DNA from: a virus
Virus record (IMG/VR): IMGVR_UViG_3300005289_000007
Location: 1 to 46,798 of that record
Strand: one strand, 5' to 3'
Length of the DNA stretch: 46,798 bases
In this document: positions 22,528 through 28,377 of the stretch, one piece after another
How the letters are laid out: every line of letters starts with the position of its first letter
Position numbering within the stretch: the first letter of the stretch is position 1
Notes under the pieces: model-generated
Database searches by the model: none
The model's input: only the letters and a program-made list of their open reading frames with translations
What the model was told of the DNA's origin: nothing
Made by a program: the position numbers and the translations under genes

Positions 22528-23066
22528 TTGCCCTCGAACTTGACTCTGTACCATGCAGGGCATGTAGGAAATATCTTGCTAGCCTCTTCATACCGCATTA
22601 GCAAAAAGTCGCTAGGCTCTGCGCCCATAGATACAGATGGCACATTCTTGCCTGTAAGAAACTCTTGTACACCTTCAGGCATGCGCTCTGCAAACTCTGA
22701 ATACCATAGTTCAGTAGTAACTGCTATAGTAAGTGGATCGCGCAATATCCGGCCTTCTTGTATAGCAAATGGCACATGAAAGCCGAATACTGCATTCTCT
22801 GTGATGCAAAGGTCAAGATTGTAATCTTTACGCAAATACAATGTACAAGCCGATAGGCATGGCCCGTCGATAATAACAAGCATGTGCATTTCAGACCATC
22901 CGGAGGCTCTTGCTTTAAACTCTGAAAGCTTGCCGCCATTGTCCTCTACGATACGCACTGCATACCTAGCGGGCTTCTCCATAGGCACTGGTGCATCGGC
23001 CCTAGCCTCACAACCAAGCATGCAACTAATACCGACACCGGCAAGCACTGCTGCTAACTTGTACAT
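22524..23066 (-). CDS. Exported ClpP/crotonase-fold-like protein with SACT motif
   Basis: A 180-aa protein with an N-terminal export signal ending near MLGCEARADA (possible lipobox at Cys19 or signal peptidase site after Ala). The core IIDGPCLSACTLYL (about 65-78) followed by LCITENAVFGFHVPF matches predicted periplasmic proteins (COG3904-like, ClpP/crotonase fold) that I recall as frequent in Rhizobiales. Ser72 would be at the nucleophile position; paired cysteines 70, 74 and 87 fit a periplasmic location. A phage-encoded exported hydrolase-like protein in the early region could act on the host envelope. Enzyme activity is unproven. Confidence 0.7.
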   Translation of the reverse strand: MYKLAAVLAGVGISCMLGCEARADAPVPMEKPARYAVRIVEDNGGKLSEFKARASGWSEMHMLVIIDGPCLSACTLYLRKDYNLDLCITENAVFGFHVPFAIQEGRILRDPLTIAVTTELWYSEFAERMPEGVQEFLTGKNVPSVSMGAEPSDFLLMRYEEASKIFPTCPAWYRVKFEGK

Positions 23067-23070
23067 TGTA

Positions 23071-23244
23071 TTACCTCACTTGTATTGGAGTACATACAAC
23101 TATAACCCGCGCTGTATCAACGGTATTAGTTTGCTCAATAATGGCATACTTCGCCTGTAAACACGCAGCTTCATTTAGAAATTCCTGTGATCCTGAGGTG
23201 GTGCTACTGATGTACAACGTCATCCATATTAGTACATATGTCAT
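23071..23244 (-). CDS. Small exported or membrane-anchored protein (57 aa)
   Basis: A 57-aa protein starting at ATG 23244 (MTYVLIWMTLYISST), two bases after the previous stop. A hydrophobic N-terminus is followed by EFLNEAACLQAKYAI and a terminal VVCTPIQVR: the same plan (hydrophobic strand, Ala-Cys helix, terminal Cys) as the 65-aa protein at 12941-13138. Start could also be 23262. Function unknown. Confidence 0.65.
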   Translation of the reverse strand: MTYVLIWMTLYISSTTSGSQEFLNEAACLQAKYAIIEQTNTVDTARVIVVCTPIQVR

Positions 23245-23245
23245 A

Positions 23246-23515
23246 TCACGTTCCCATAACATACCGATACGTGCCTTGATTAGCACGATGGCAATACAGT
23301 GCATAGTTCTCAGCTTGCTTTATAAGCCGCTCTGTCCAACCTTTAGCAGGATCCGCAGTATCTCGAAACACCGCCTTCACCTTATCGTCAGAAGTGCCTA
23401 CATGCATACGCATTACTTTCCACTCAATCTCATGCGCAGGCACCAAAGCGTCTAGCTTGTACCGCTTACCGTCAAGAGTGAAGCTCTTAGGCTGTTGTGT
23501 ATATGGACTGCGCAT
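23246..23515 (-). CDS. Hypothetical protein (89 aa)
   Basis: An 89-aa soluble protein, start MRSPYTQQPKSFTLDGKRYK, one base after the stop of the membrane protein gene with GGGAG upstream. Mixed charge, helical C-terminal half (GWTERLIKQAENYALYCHRA). No family recognised. Confidence 0.7.
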   Translation of the reverse strand: MRSPYTQQPKSFTLDGKRYKLDALVPAHEIEWKVMRMHVGTSDDKVKAVFRDTADPAKGWTERLIKQAENYALYCHRANQGTYRYVMGT

Positions 23516-23516
23516 A

Positions 23517-23852
23517 TCAAGCTCCCTTAGCTCTGCTAAACTTACCGCGATAGTTCTCTGGTCCGTAATAGACCCATGTGAGCTTAATCAGACCATACTT
23601 ACAGCGCCTGAACTTGAGTTTCTTGCATCCAATGGTGCCACGTAATACATACAGCATGATAGTCATGAACACGCCTGCAAATGCACTCGCCACAATACCA
23701 CTGAATGTACCGTGGAACATAGTAAACATAAGCAGTGTGAACAGTATATCCACAATAGTGCTGTACCCAAGAAACTTAAGCAAGTCCATACGTGCAAGCG
23801 TCATCAGTAGTGCAAGCACGATGATAAATCCAGAGAGGATCATGGCACCCAT
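23517..23852 (-). CDS. Multi-span membrane protein (111 aa)
   Basis: A 111-aa protein with three predicted transmembrane segments: about residues 4-20 (ILSGFIIVLALLMTL), 30-46 (TIVDILFTLLMFTMF) and 52-72 (GIVASAFAGVFMTIMLYVL), then a basic cytoplasmic tail (KKLKFRRCKYGLIK). AAGGAG lies nine bases before the ATG. An early membrane protein could act in superinfection exclusion or envelope modification; this is inference only. Confidence 0.72.
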   Translation of the reverse strand: MGAMILSGFIIVLALLMTLARMDLLKFLGYSTIVDILFTLLMFTMFHGTFSGIVASAFAGVFMTIMLYVLRGTIGCKKLKFRRCKYGLIKLTWVYYGPENYRGKFSRAKGA

Positions 23853-23868
23853 AGCAATAGCTCCTTAT

Positions 23869-23929
23869 TAGTGGCGCTGCACCTCACCTTAGGCAGTCAT
23901 TAAGGCGACACCGAGGCTCGCCACCACTA
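23869..23929 (-). ncRNA. Imperfect long hairpin between genes
   Basis: In the 81-base gap, GTGGCG (23871-23876) pairs with CGCCAC (23919-23924), enclosing CCTC/GAGG (23882-23885 with 23913-23916) and CCTTA/TAAGG (23887-23891 with 23901-23905). The outer TAGTG can pair alternatively with CACTA at 23925-23929. The form resembles RNase III processing hairpins in T7 early transcripts. Confidence 0.5.
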
Positions 23930-23933
23930 TGTA

Positions 23934-24185
23934 TTACAGGCTTTCTACGAAGTCCTTAGTATCCTTAAGTCCGGGCACTGCCAAGTTATCTTTCGCAGCA
24001 AGTTCCCGTACAAGCTTTATGGCGCTAATCCTGCAATTATACTTAATCAAGTCATTGATAATAGCTACCCATGTGCGGTTAATAAGCAAAGAGTACATAG
24101 CGCCATTAGTTCCATAGTAGTGGAATGTGATCTCTTCGTTAGGATCGATGGGCTGAAAGGGTGCAGCAGGACCAATATGTCGCAT
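23934..24185 (-). CDS. Hypothetical protein (83 aa)
   Basis: An 83-aa protein, start MRHIGPAAPFQPIDPNEEIT, with AAGGAA nine bases upstream. It is flanked on both sides by stem-loop gaps, so it may be processed as a single-gene message. Mixed alpha/beta; no family recognised. Confidence 0.7.
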   Translation of the reverse strand: MRHIGPAAPFQPIDPNEEITFHYYGTNGAMYSLLINRTWVAIINDLIKYNCRISAIKLVRELAAKDNLAVPGLKDTKDFVESL

Positions 24186-24215
24186 AGGATTTAATTCCTT
24201 CTATTGAAAGCAGGC

Positions 24216-24301
24216 CAGAAACAGGGCCAGAAGACGACTTTATTCGCTCATGCTACCCGAACACTCAGGAAGCGCCAAATAAGCCCTAGACCCTGTTTCT
24301 G
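24216..24301 (-). ncRNA. Stem-loop with 11-bp perfect closing stem
   Basis: CAGAAACAGGG (24216-24226) pairs perfectly with CCCTGTTTCTG (24291-24301). The 64-base interior contains a further partly paired arm (CGCT with AGCG, and CTT/ATT with AAT/AAG). It fills most of the 141-base gap between two genes. Likely an RNA processing or stability element; a terminator is unlikely because no T-run follows. Confidence 0.55.
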
Positions 24302-24326
24302 ATGGATTGGCGGCCTATTGAGCCGC

Positions 24327-24827
24327 TTAGTTCGGCAGAGCGGTCAGGATCGTGGCCTTATGCGCCTTCAGGGCACCAATCAGGGCACTATGATCCTGCT
24401 TAGTCTCCTTCTGATCCTTTTCCAGTTTCTTGATCTGCTGGTCAATGTACGTATCCATGATCAGAGGCTGATAAGGAACGCCCTCATTAGCCTTGAACTT
24501 CCAGAACGGCTTTTCCATAGCATCACCAAGACGCTGAGGCTTAGTAGAGACATAGCACATAGCCTTGCCTTCATACTTCAGCTTGCCGAACGTCTCAAAC
24601 CAGAGAATGAGACTGTTCTTGCGTGTCATGTCTGGCATGGCAGCAAGGAAGTTGTTCACGATACCAATCTGGCCGTGCTTACCGACATGCGCCAGTACAC
24701 TACAAGCCAGAGTATGCGCATCATGCTGAAGCATATTAGCAGCAGCAGCAAGAGTATTAGTAGCTGCCGTGATCGCCTTGGTAGACGTAAGCAGCGTAAC
24801 AGTGTTGGTCTTAGGGCTCTTAGCCAT
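24327..24827 (-). CDS. Hypothetical protein (166 aa)
   Basis: A 166-aa protein starting at ATG 24827 (MAKSPKTNTVTLLTSTKAI) after GGAGA. It is Ala/Thr-rich and helical, with ANMLQHDAHTLACSVLAHVG and a C-terminal charged helix (QQIKKLEKDQKETKQ) that may be a coiled coil. It resembles in outline small phage proteins of unknown function that process into helical bundles. No enzymatic motif is seen. Confidence 0.72.
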   Translation of the reverse strand: MAKSPKTNTVTLLTSTKAITAATNTLAAAANMLQHDAHTLACSVLAHVGKHGQIGIVNNFLAAMPDMTRKNSLILWFETFGKLKYEGKAMCYVSTKPQRLGDAMEKPFWKFKANEGVPYQPLIMDTYIDQQIKKLEKDQKETKQDHSALIGALKAHKATILTALPN

Positions 24828-24845
24828 TATAGTCTCCATGCGTAT

Positions 24846-24883
24846 CTAGCATTAGTGCTAGTGAAAGGGCACCGTAATGCCCT
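24846..24883 (-). terminator. Two tandem hairpins between genes (weak terminator or processing site)
   Basis: AGGGCA/TGCCCT (24866-24883) and CTAGCA/TGCTAG (24846-24861) form adjacent six-bp hairpins in a 66-base gap. On the minus strand the first is followed by only TTT, so termination would be weak. Processing or mRNA protection is equally likely. Confidence 0.45.
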
Positions 24884-24893
24884 AACATTAGAA

Positions 24894-25178
24894 CTAGTCC
24901 GCGCAGAGGAAATCAGCCATACGCGTAGCTAACTTATTCAATTTAACTCTCCTAGTAGCATCCATACTCCGACGCATAGCAGCGGCTGTAAGTGCAGCGT
25001 CTTCATTGTCATCCGTGTAGTACGCAGTAGCTTCCTGACGTACAGGATTATTCCTGTACTCCGGATACGTAATACGCCACTCACCGTCTACACGAGTAGC
25101 AGCCATATTGTTGAGACTGATACGCTGCCTAGCCTCATTGACAGTCATATTGTTCACGTTCACTTGCGTACCCTCCAT
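24894..25178 (-). CDS. Hypothetical basic protein (94 aa)
   Basis: A 94-aa protein, start MEGTQVNVNNMTVNEARQRI. It has a short beta segment (WRITYPEY) and a basic helical C-terminus (RRSMDATRRVKLNKLATRMAD). The ATG lies inside the end of the small membrane protein gene. It is among the first early genes transcribed. No family recognised. Confidence 0.7.
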   Translation of the reverse strand: MEGTQVNVNNMTVNEARQRISLNNMAATRVDGEWRITYPEYRNNPVRQEATAYYTDDNEDAALTAAAMRRSMDATRRVKLNKLATRMADFLCAD

Positions 25179-25330
25179 GCTGCACTACTGCTAAACAGTG
25201 CCTTGTAGGCGATAAAGCTAAGCAATGCCCACTTGCCAATGAGATAAGCCGTCATAGCGATAGCCAATCCCGGGCACACAAAGCATGCCAGTACAAAGAC
25301 AACCCAAAATACAGTATGTGTGTTGATCAT
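25160..25330 (-). CDS. Small two-span membrane protein, first early gene (56 aa)
   Basis: A 56-aa ORF starting at ATG 25330 with AAGGA nine bases upstream. Two hydrophobic segments: VFWVVFVLACFVCPGLAIAM and YLIGKWALLSFIAYKALF, then a basic tail (WRVRK). It overlaps the next gene by 19 bases. It is probably the first protein made after the structured leader, in the place where T7-like phages encode host-takeover factors. Too short for routine prediction. Confidence 0.65.
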   Translation of the reverse strand: MINTHTVFWVVFVLACFVCPGLAIAMTAYLIGKWALLSFIAYKALFSSSAAWRVRK

Positions 25331-25345
25331 AGTCTTGATCCTTAT

Positions 25346-25459
25346 CTAGTGATTAATAAGAGGCTAGAAGTAATCGAAACTTCCTACGTAGTTGCACACT
25401 ACGCTGACATTAGTGCATTCATGCCATGCGCTACCAAGTAGCCTCTAACTAATCACTAG
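25346..25459 (-). ncRNA. Cloverleaf-like element closed by a 21-bp stem
   Basis: CTAGTGATTA...AGAGGCTA (25346-25366) pairs with 25439-25459 at 19 of 21 positions. Inside are three hairpins: GAAGT/ACTTC with a 7-base loop (25367-25383), CGTAGT/ACTACG (25387-25403) and an 8-bp arm TAGTGCAT/ATGCGCTA (25411-25433). On the minus strand the first arm reads GAAGT TTCGATT ACTTC, a textbook tRNA T-arm, followed directly by the 7-base strand TAGCCTC that pairs with GAGGCTA as an acceptor stem would. There is no D-arm, so it is not a normal tRNA gene. Confidence 0.6.
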
Positions 25460-25466
25460 CAGGTAC

Positions 25467-26036
25467 GTTATTCCGGCCGAACCCGGACGATAACAACCTC
25501 TGCTAGTCCCGCTTCTAATGCTGTAGCTCTGTCCTATTATTGGCGCTACATACACCGCTTGTCAGTCAGGTGATACTTAAGATACTAGCTGTAAGAGCAA
25601 GTGGCGATCTAGATAAGACTGCGATCGATCCGTGCGTTACGTAGTAAGGTAGGCTGGCCTTTCAAGAGCGCATTAACAGGACATACGCCCTGTCACCTAC
25701 CTAAGCTAGTGGCCTAGGTATTCTTTACTGATTTGCTGTTAGTGCCGCGTCTGTGGCTTCCCACCCGTCTGATGTTATCAGCATGCTGCGCACTAACTCA
25801 GGTCCAAGGCTAATCAATCGCCCTGCCTGTTATTAAGCCTTTTGGTAACTAACCGAGGTAGCTTATCATCCTGTTTTCACCGGCCTTATCAACAGAGTGT
25901 AAATCTGTATCCAAGTCAGTGTTACCACGACTTACCTTTGTGGGTTCTATCCACTAGCTTGCGCTTTCAGGGAGGAAACTCCCTACTGGCTGACCGTTCA
26001 ACGGGAGGCACGAAGCTGTCCCTAGGTCCATCTGGC
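25467..26036 (-). ncRNA. Dense array of nested stem-loops (candidate large structured RNA)
   Basis: No convincing gene is present. Stems found by eye: GTTATTCCGG with CCGGA..ATAAC (25467-25494); GCTAGT/ACTAGC (25502/25584) enclosing TGTAGC/GCTACA; AGGTAGG/CCTACCT (25647/25696) enclosing ACAGG/CCTGT; GTTAGTGC/GCACTAAC (25738/25790) enclosing GTGG-CTTC-CCAC and CTGAT-GTT-ATCAG; AAGGCTAAT with ATTAAGCCTT (25806/25832); ACAGA/TCTGT, AAGTC/GACTT and GTGG/CCAC (25892-25954); AGCTT/AAGCT (25956/26013) enclosing AGGGAG-GAAA-CTCCCT and CCGTTCAACGG. A sigma70-like promoter at 26063-26090 would start a minus-strand transcript just upstream. Strand remains uncertain. Confidence 0.55.
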
Positions 26037-26062
26037 TAACTCGTCGTCAGCGCCATATCCAC

Positions 26063-26090
26063 AACATAAACCAATCCAATATGTAGTCAA
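26063..26090 (-). promoter_or_regulatory. Candidate sigma70 promoter ahead of the structured region
   Basis: Minus strand -35 TTGACT (26085-26090), a 16-base spacer and -10 TATGTT (26063-26068). The -35 matches five of six consensus bases and the -10 four. Transcription would begin near 26056 and run into the stem-loop array and then the early genes. Confidence 0.5.
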
Positions 26091-26129
26091 CTGCTATTTT
26101 GCATTCCGGCCAACTATTTTATAACTGTA

Positions 26130-26520
26130 TGATATCATTGGTATTTATCTGTAGATAGAGCCAAGCCATAGACCGATACCAATGAGCCATAATAGCCTAC
26201 TCATTATAATACACATACAATTAGGAATATAATCATATAGATATCCATACCTATTATTTATGCAGTTCTATCTGTATCTATCCAGTGGCTACCAGTCTTA
26301 TATCTCTGTAGTCATACTGTATCTATCTAGTATGTACTCTCAGTCTTATCTCAGGTTCTATCTCAGTGTATAACTTAGAGGTATCTCAGTCTTATCTATC
26401 GGCTATCATTATCAGTGTATTATCTTCGTATTCATATCATTGGTATGCAGTATCTATCTATTACTATCTATTCCCTACTGTATACTATCAGCCTGCATAT
26501 CTTCGGCGAAACTGATACCA
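26130..26520. repeat. AT-rich TATC-repeat region
   Basis: About 390 bases of degenerate repeats on the plus strand built from TATCTATC, TGTATCTATC and CAGTCTTATCT. CAGTCTTA occurs at 26293, 26341 and 26387, spaced 46-48 bases. No ORF of interest is seen. AT-rich, iteron-like DNA next to the early promoters could be a replication origin or part of the terminal repeat. It separates the two sigma70-like promoters. Confidence 0.55.
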
Positions 26521-26541
26521 GAACATAGATGCTGCTTTCTT

Positions 26542-26553
26542 CCACTTATGAAG
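26542..26553 (-). promoter_or_regulatory. Phage-type promoter in the early leader region
   Basis: Minus strand CTTCATAAGTGG followed by AAGAAAGC and, 18 bases after the motif's GGAA, by CTGGTATCAGTTT at the same spacing as the copy at 8016. It lies far (1.2 kb) from the first gene. In T7, phage promoters near the left end also serve replication initiation. Confidence 0.75.
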
Positions 26554-26794
26554 GAAGGACATATTAGGAATACATTCATATAAACACAGTGATTGTACCA
26601 GATCACATATAATGAATGATACAGATATCCAGACGAACGATTGTCTATTTACAACTCAGTTATAACCAGATATGAATACAGATAAGCAAATCGTAGTGCT
26701 ATGGTCGGCCTACTAAATTGAGTAAGCAGCAGGGCCTACGGGGGACTTGGGCCGCAGCGTGGTGTTAGATACCCGCACGAAAAATTGTATCATT

Positions 26795-26823
26795 TTTATA
26801 GACCTGACCTACAGACGAGTTAA
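26795..26823 (-). promoter_or_regulatory. Candidate sigma70 early promoter
   Basis: Minus strand -35 TTAACT (26818-26823), 17-base spacer, -10 TATAAA (26795-26800). An extended -10 form TGATACAAT lies just downstream (26785-26793). Two similar TGGTACAAT strings occur at 26592-26600 and 26942-26950. A cluster of host promoters here would fit the early start of a T7-like genome. The stretch 26560-26790 otherwise holds nothing I can name. Confidence 0.45.
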
Positions 26824-26841
26824 TACGGACACAATCCGCCA

Positions 26842-26864
26842 TAGGAACGCATTCCTAGTAGGAA
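26842..26864. repeat. Alternating inverted repeat TAGGAA / TTCCTA / TAGGAA
   Basis: TAGGAA (26842-26847), TTCCTA (26852-26857) and TAGGAA (26859-26864) allow two mutually exclusive hairpins. The element lies 20 bases upstream of the sigma70-like promoter at 26795-26823, so it could be an operator or the end signal of the late operon. The GC-rich DNA from 26865 to 27036 shows no convincing gene; a 91-codon TTG-start frame there has no supporting ribosome site. Confidence 0.4.
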
Positions 26865-27036
26865 TAAATGCCGCCTAAATCGAGCCACCGCTGTTTGCCA
26901 CAGGGAAGCCCACCAGCCCCACGACAGCGCGGGCATGCTAGATTGTACCAGTCGACCCGCCAAATCGCTCTGACGGGCCGCTCTGGCCGGAATAACGTGG
27001 ATTTATCGGCAACTTGCCGAGGTTGATGGCCTTTTG

Positions 27037-27180
27037 CTAGGCCGGATCGTATGGATTGGCCGGGAAAGGCACGGTCCCCGGCTTGGGCCAAGGCATAGTC
27101 AAGGGATTGCGTACTGTTTTCTGTACCCAACCTTCCTGACTAGTCTCCTTGTAGCCCAATCTCGGTTCTCTAGTAGCCAT
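27037..27180 (-). CDS. Small Pro-rich protein after the last late gene (47 aa)
   Basis: A 47-aa ORF, start MATREPRLGYKETSQEGWVQ, ending in a Pro-rich tail (PWPKPGTVPFPANPYDPA). It starts six bases after the stop of the previous late gene, but no strong ribosome site is visible. Composition is protein-like. It would be the last gene of the late operon. A GC-rich hairpin GCCGGG/CCCGGC lies within it. Confidence 0.5.
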   Translation of the reverse strand: MATREPRLGYKETSQEGWVQKTVRNPLTMPWPKPGTVPFPANPYDPA

Positions 27181-27186
27181 AATAGC

Positions 27187-27603
27187 TTAGTGACGACCCA
27201 GCGGATCGTAAAGCTGTACACCATTGACAGTTTCAGTGAGCGTAGGAGCAGTAAGCTCGTCATACTCAACGATAATGTCCACAGATGCACTGTTCCAAGC
27301 CGTAACAGCTTCAATAAAGAGGCTCTTAGCGGTCTGGACAATAGGTGCCTGCACAGTAGCTTCAGTACGATAGAGGCCATTGGCTGCAATAGCCTGTGCC
27401 GTCACGTACTGAGTACCAGCACCAGCAGAACCAACGCGGATACCACCAGTAACAGCGTTAGCAGTGCGGTTCCAGAACATGAAACGCTTGACGTCTGCAC
27501 CACCGGGGAGCTTAACTTCCCGATTAGCCGTAACGCCCTTAAGAACGATACGACGAGCAACCGGCGTAGCGCTGTATTCGAATGCAGTTTGCGTAGTACG
27601 CAT
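27187..27603 (-). CDS. Probable virion-associated beta protein (138 aa)
   Basis: A 138-aa protein preceded by AGGAGA, start MRTTQTAFEYSATPVARRIV. It is predicted all-beta, rich in Ala, Thr, Val and Gly (ANREVKLPGGADVKRFMFWN and SVDIIVEYDELT). Together with the next gene upstream it looks like a capsid decoration or minor virion protein. Location after the terminase genes differs from usual decoration genes, so function stays open. Confidence 0.7.
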   Translation of the reverse strand: MRTTQTAFEYSATPVARRIVLKGVTANREVKLPGGADVKRFMFWNRTANAVTGGIRVGSAGAGTQYVTAQAIAANGLYRTEATVQAPIVQTAKSLFIEAVTAWNSASVDIIVEYDELTAPTLTETVNGVQLYDPLGRH

Positions 27604-27615
27604 GTAAGTCTCCTA

Positions 27616-28014
27616 TTAGGAAAGGGCGATAGCGGTAATTACACCACCAGCGACCGTAAATGTGACAGTAGTAACGAAGGTGCCCGTAGGCGTAACTCCG
27701 GTCAGTGTCTGTGCAGAGGTAATCAGTGCAGCCGTAGCCGGTAGATTGACATCTTCCAGAGCACCAGCAGCAACGTCAACAGTAGCACCGGCAACAGTCT
27801 TAGTACCAGCGCTATTCTTAACTGCCACAGTAGCGCCAGTAGCAACTAGCGTAGTCGTACCCGAGTTCAGCAGTGGTGCCAACTGGCTCACTATCTCTGC
27901 TCGGGCCTTCGGGGAATTCTGTAGGTAAGTAGCAATCTCTCGTGCCATATTGCGGATTTTGTCCACAAAACCACGATAGGGCTTACCAGCAGAAGGAAAT
28001 ACAAGATTAGACAT
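27616..28014 (-). CDS. Possible head-fibre or decoration protein (132 aa)
   Basis: A 132-aa protein. Residues 1-48 are a polar helical region (MSNLVFPSAGKPYRGFVDKI and onward); the rest is a low-charge Ala/Thr/Val/Gly beta region with repeating AGTKTVAGATVDVAAGAL-like turns. This layout, a helical base and a beta shaft, is seen in phage head fibres and decoration proteins. Assignment is an inference from composition. Confidence 0.65.
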   Translation of the reverse strand: MSNLVFPSAGKPYRGFVDKIRNMAREIATYLQNSPKARAEIVSQLAPLLNSGTTTLVATGATVAVKNSAGTKTVAGATVDVAAGALEDVNLPATAALITSAQTLTGVTPTGTFVTTVTFTVAGGVITAIALS

Positions 28015-28016
28015 GT

Positions 28017-28367
28017 CTATTTAGTATCCTTTACTTCGGTAACAGGAGCAGAGCTAACCCGCTGACGCGGTACTCTGCCTGCGGCGGTATCTGCAAGGAA
28101 CTTCCGGCTAGTAGCAACAGCCTTAGTATCTTTGGCCTGACGCTTCTGGATATGCGCAATAGCAACCGCTAGGGTCGCCAGAAGCAGATCGTGCTTGTCG
28201 GTATTCCCGCGTACCTTTCCAGCGGCCTCAAGAACTTCCTTCTTGATAGCGCTGGTAAAACCCCACTGATCCCGAGGCCATTTAACTAGCACTGGATTAG
28301 CGGAGACGTCCCGCATGAGCTTCTGTACAACAGTAAGTTCCTTAACGGGTTGAATTTGTTCAGTCAT
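28017..28367 (-). CDS. Hypothetical basic helical protein (116 aa)
   Basis: A 116-aa basic, helical protein, start MTEQIQPVKELTVVQKLMRD. It contains AIKKEVLEAAGKVRGNTDKH and a Lys/Arg/Thr-rich C-terminal tail. It lies 10 bases downstream of the large terminase gene. No family recognised. Confidence 0.7.
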   Translation of the reverse strand: MTEQIQPVKELTVVQKLMRDVSANPVLVKWPRDQWGFTSAIKKEVLEAAGKVRGNTDKHDLLLATLAVAIAHIQKRQAKDTKAVATSRKFLADTAAGRVPRQRVSSAPVTEVKDTK

Positions 28368-28377
28368 GCGTATCTCC

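Noticed and set aside
25892-25960. Plus-strand tRNA-Tyr(GTA)-like anticodon arm (ACAGA GTGTAAA TCTGT) with a long variable-like arm
   Set aside because: The T-arm has only four pairs with an irregular loop, there is no D-arm and no acceptor stem. On the minus strand the same arm reads TAC. Treated as part of the stem-loop array, not a tRNA gene.
25969-25984. GAGGAAACTCC resembling the RNase P RNA conserved region GAGGAAAGTCC
   Set aside because: It is fully explained as a six-bp hairpin with a GAAA loop, and no matching ACAGAA partner region follows on the same strand.
26730-26775. Strings CCTACGGGGG and TTAGATACCC resembling conserved 16S rRNA segments
   Set aside because: In 16S rRNA these motifs are about 440 bases apart; here they are about 30 apart and the flanks do not match. 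Chance similarity.
26855-27130. 91-codon minus-strand frame in the GC-rich block
   Set aside because: It starts at TTG without a ribosome site and overlaps the better-placed 47-codon frame; the Arg/Gly/Pro-rich sequence looks like translated GC-rich noncoding DNA.
27034-27744. Plus-strand open frame of 236 codons
   Set aside because: It is antisense to three minus-strand late genes and the small Pro-rich ORF, has low-complexity Ser/Arg/Thr composition and no supporting ribosome site.
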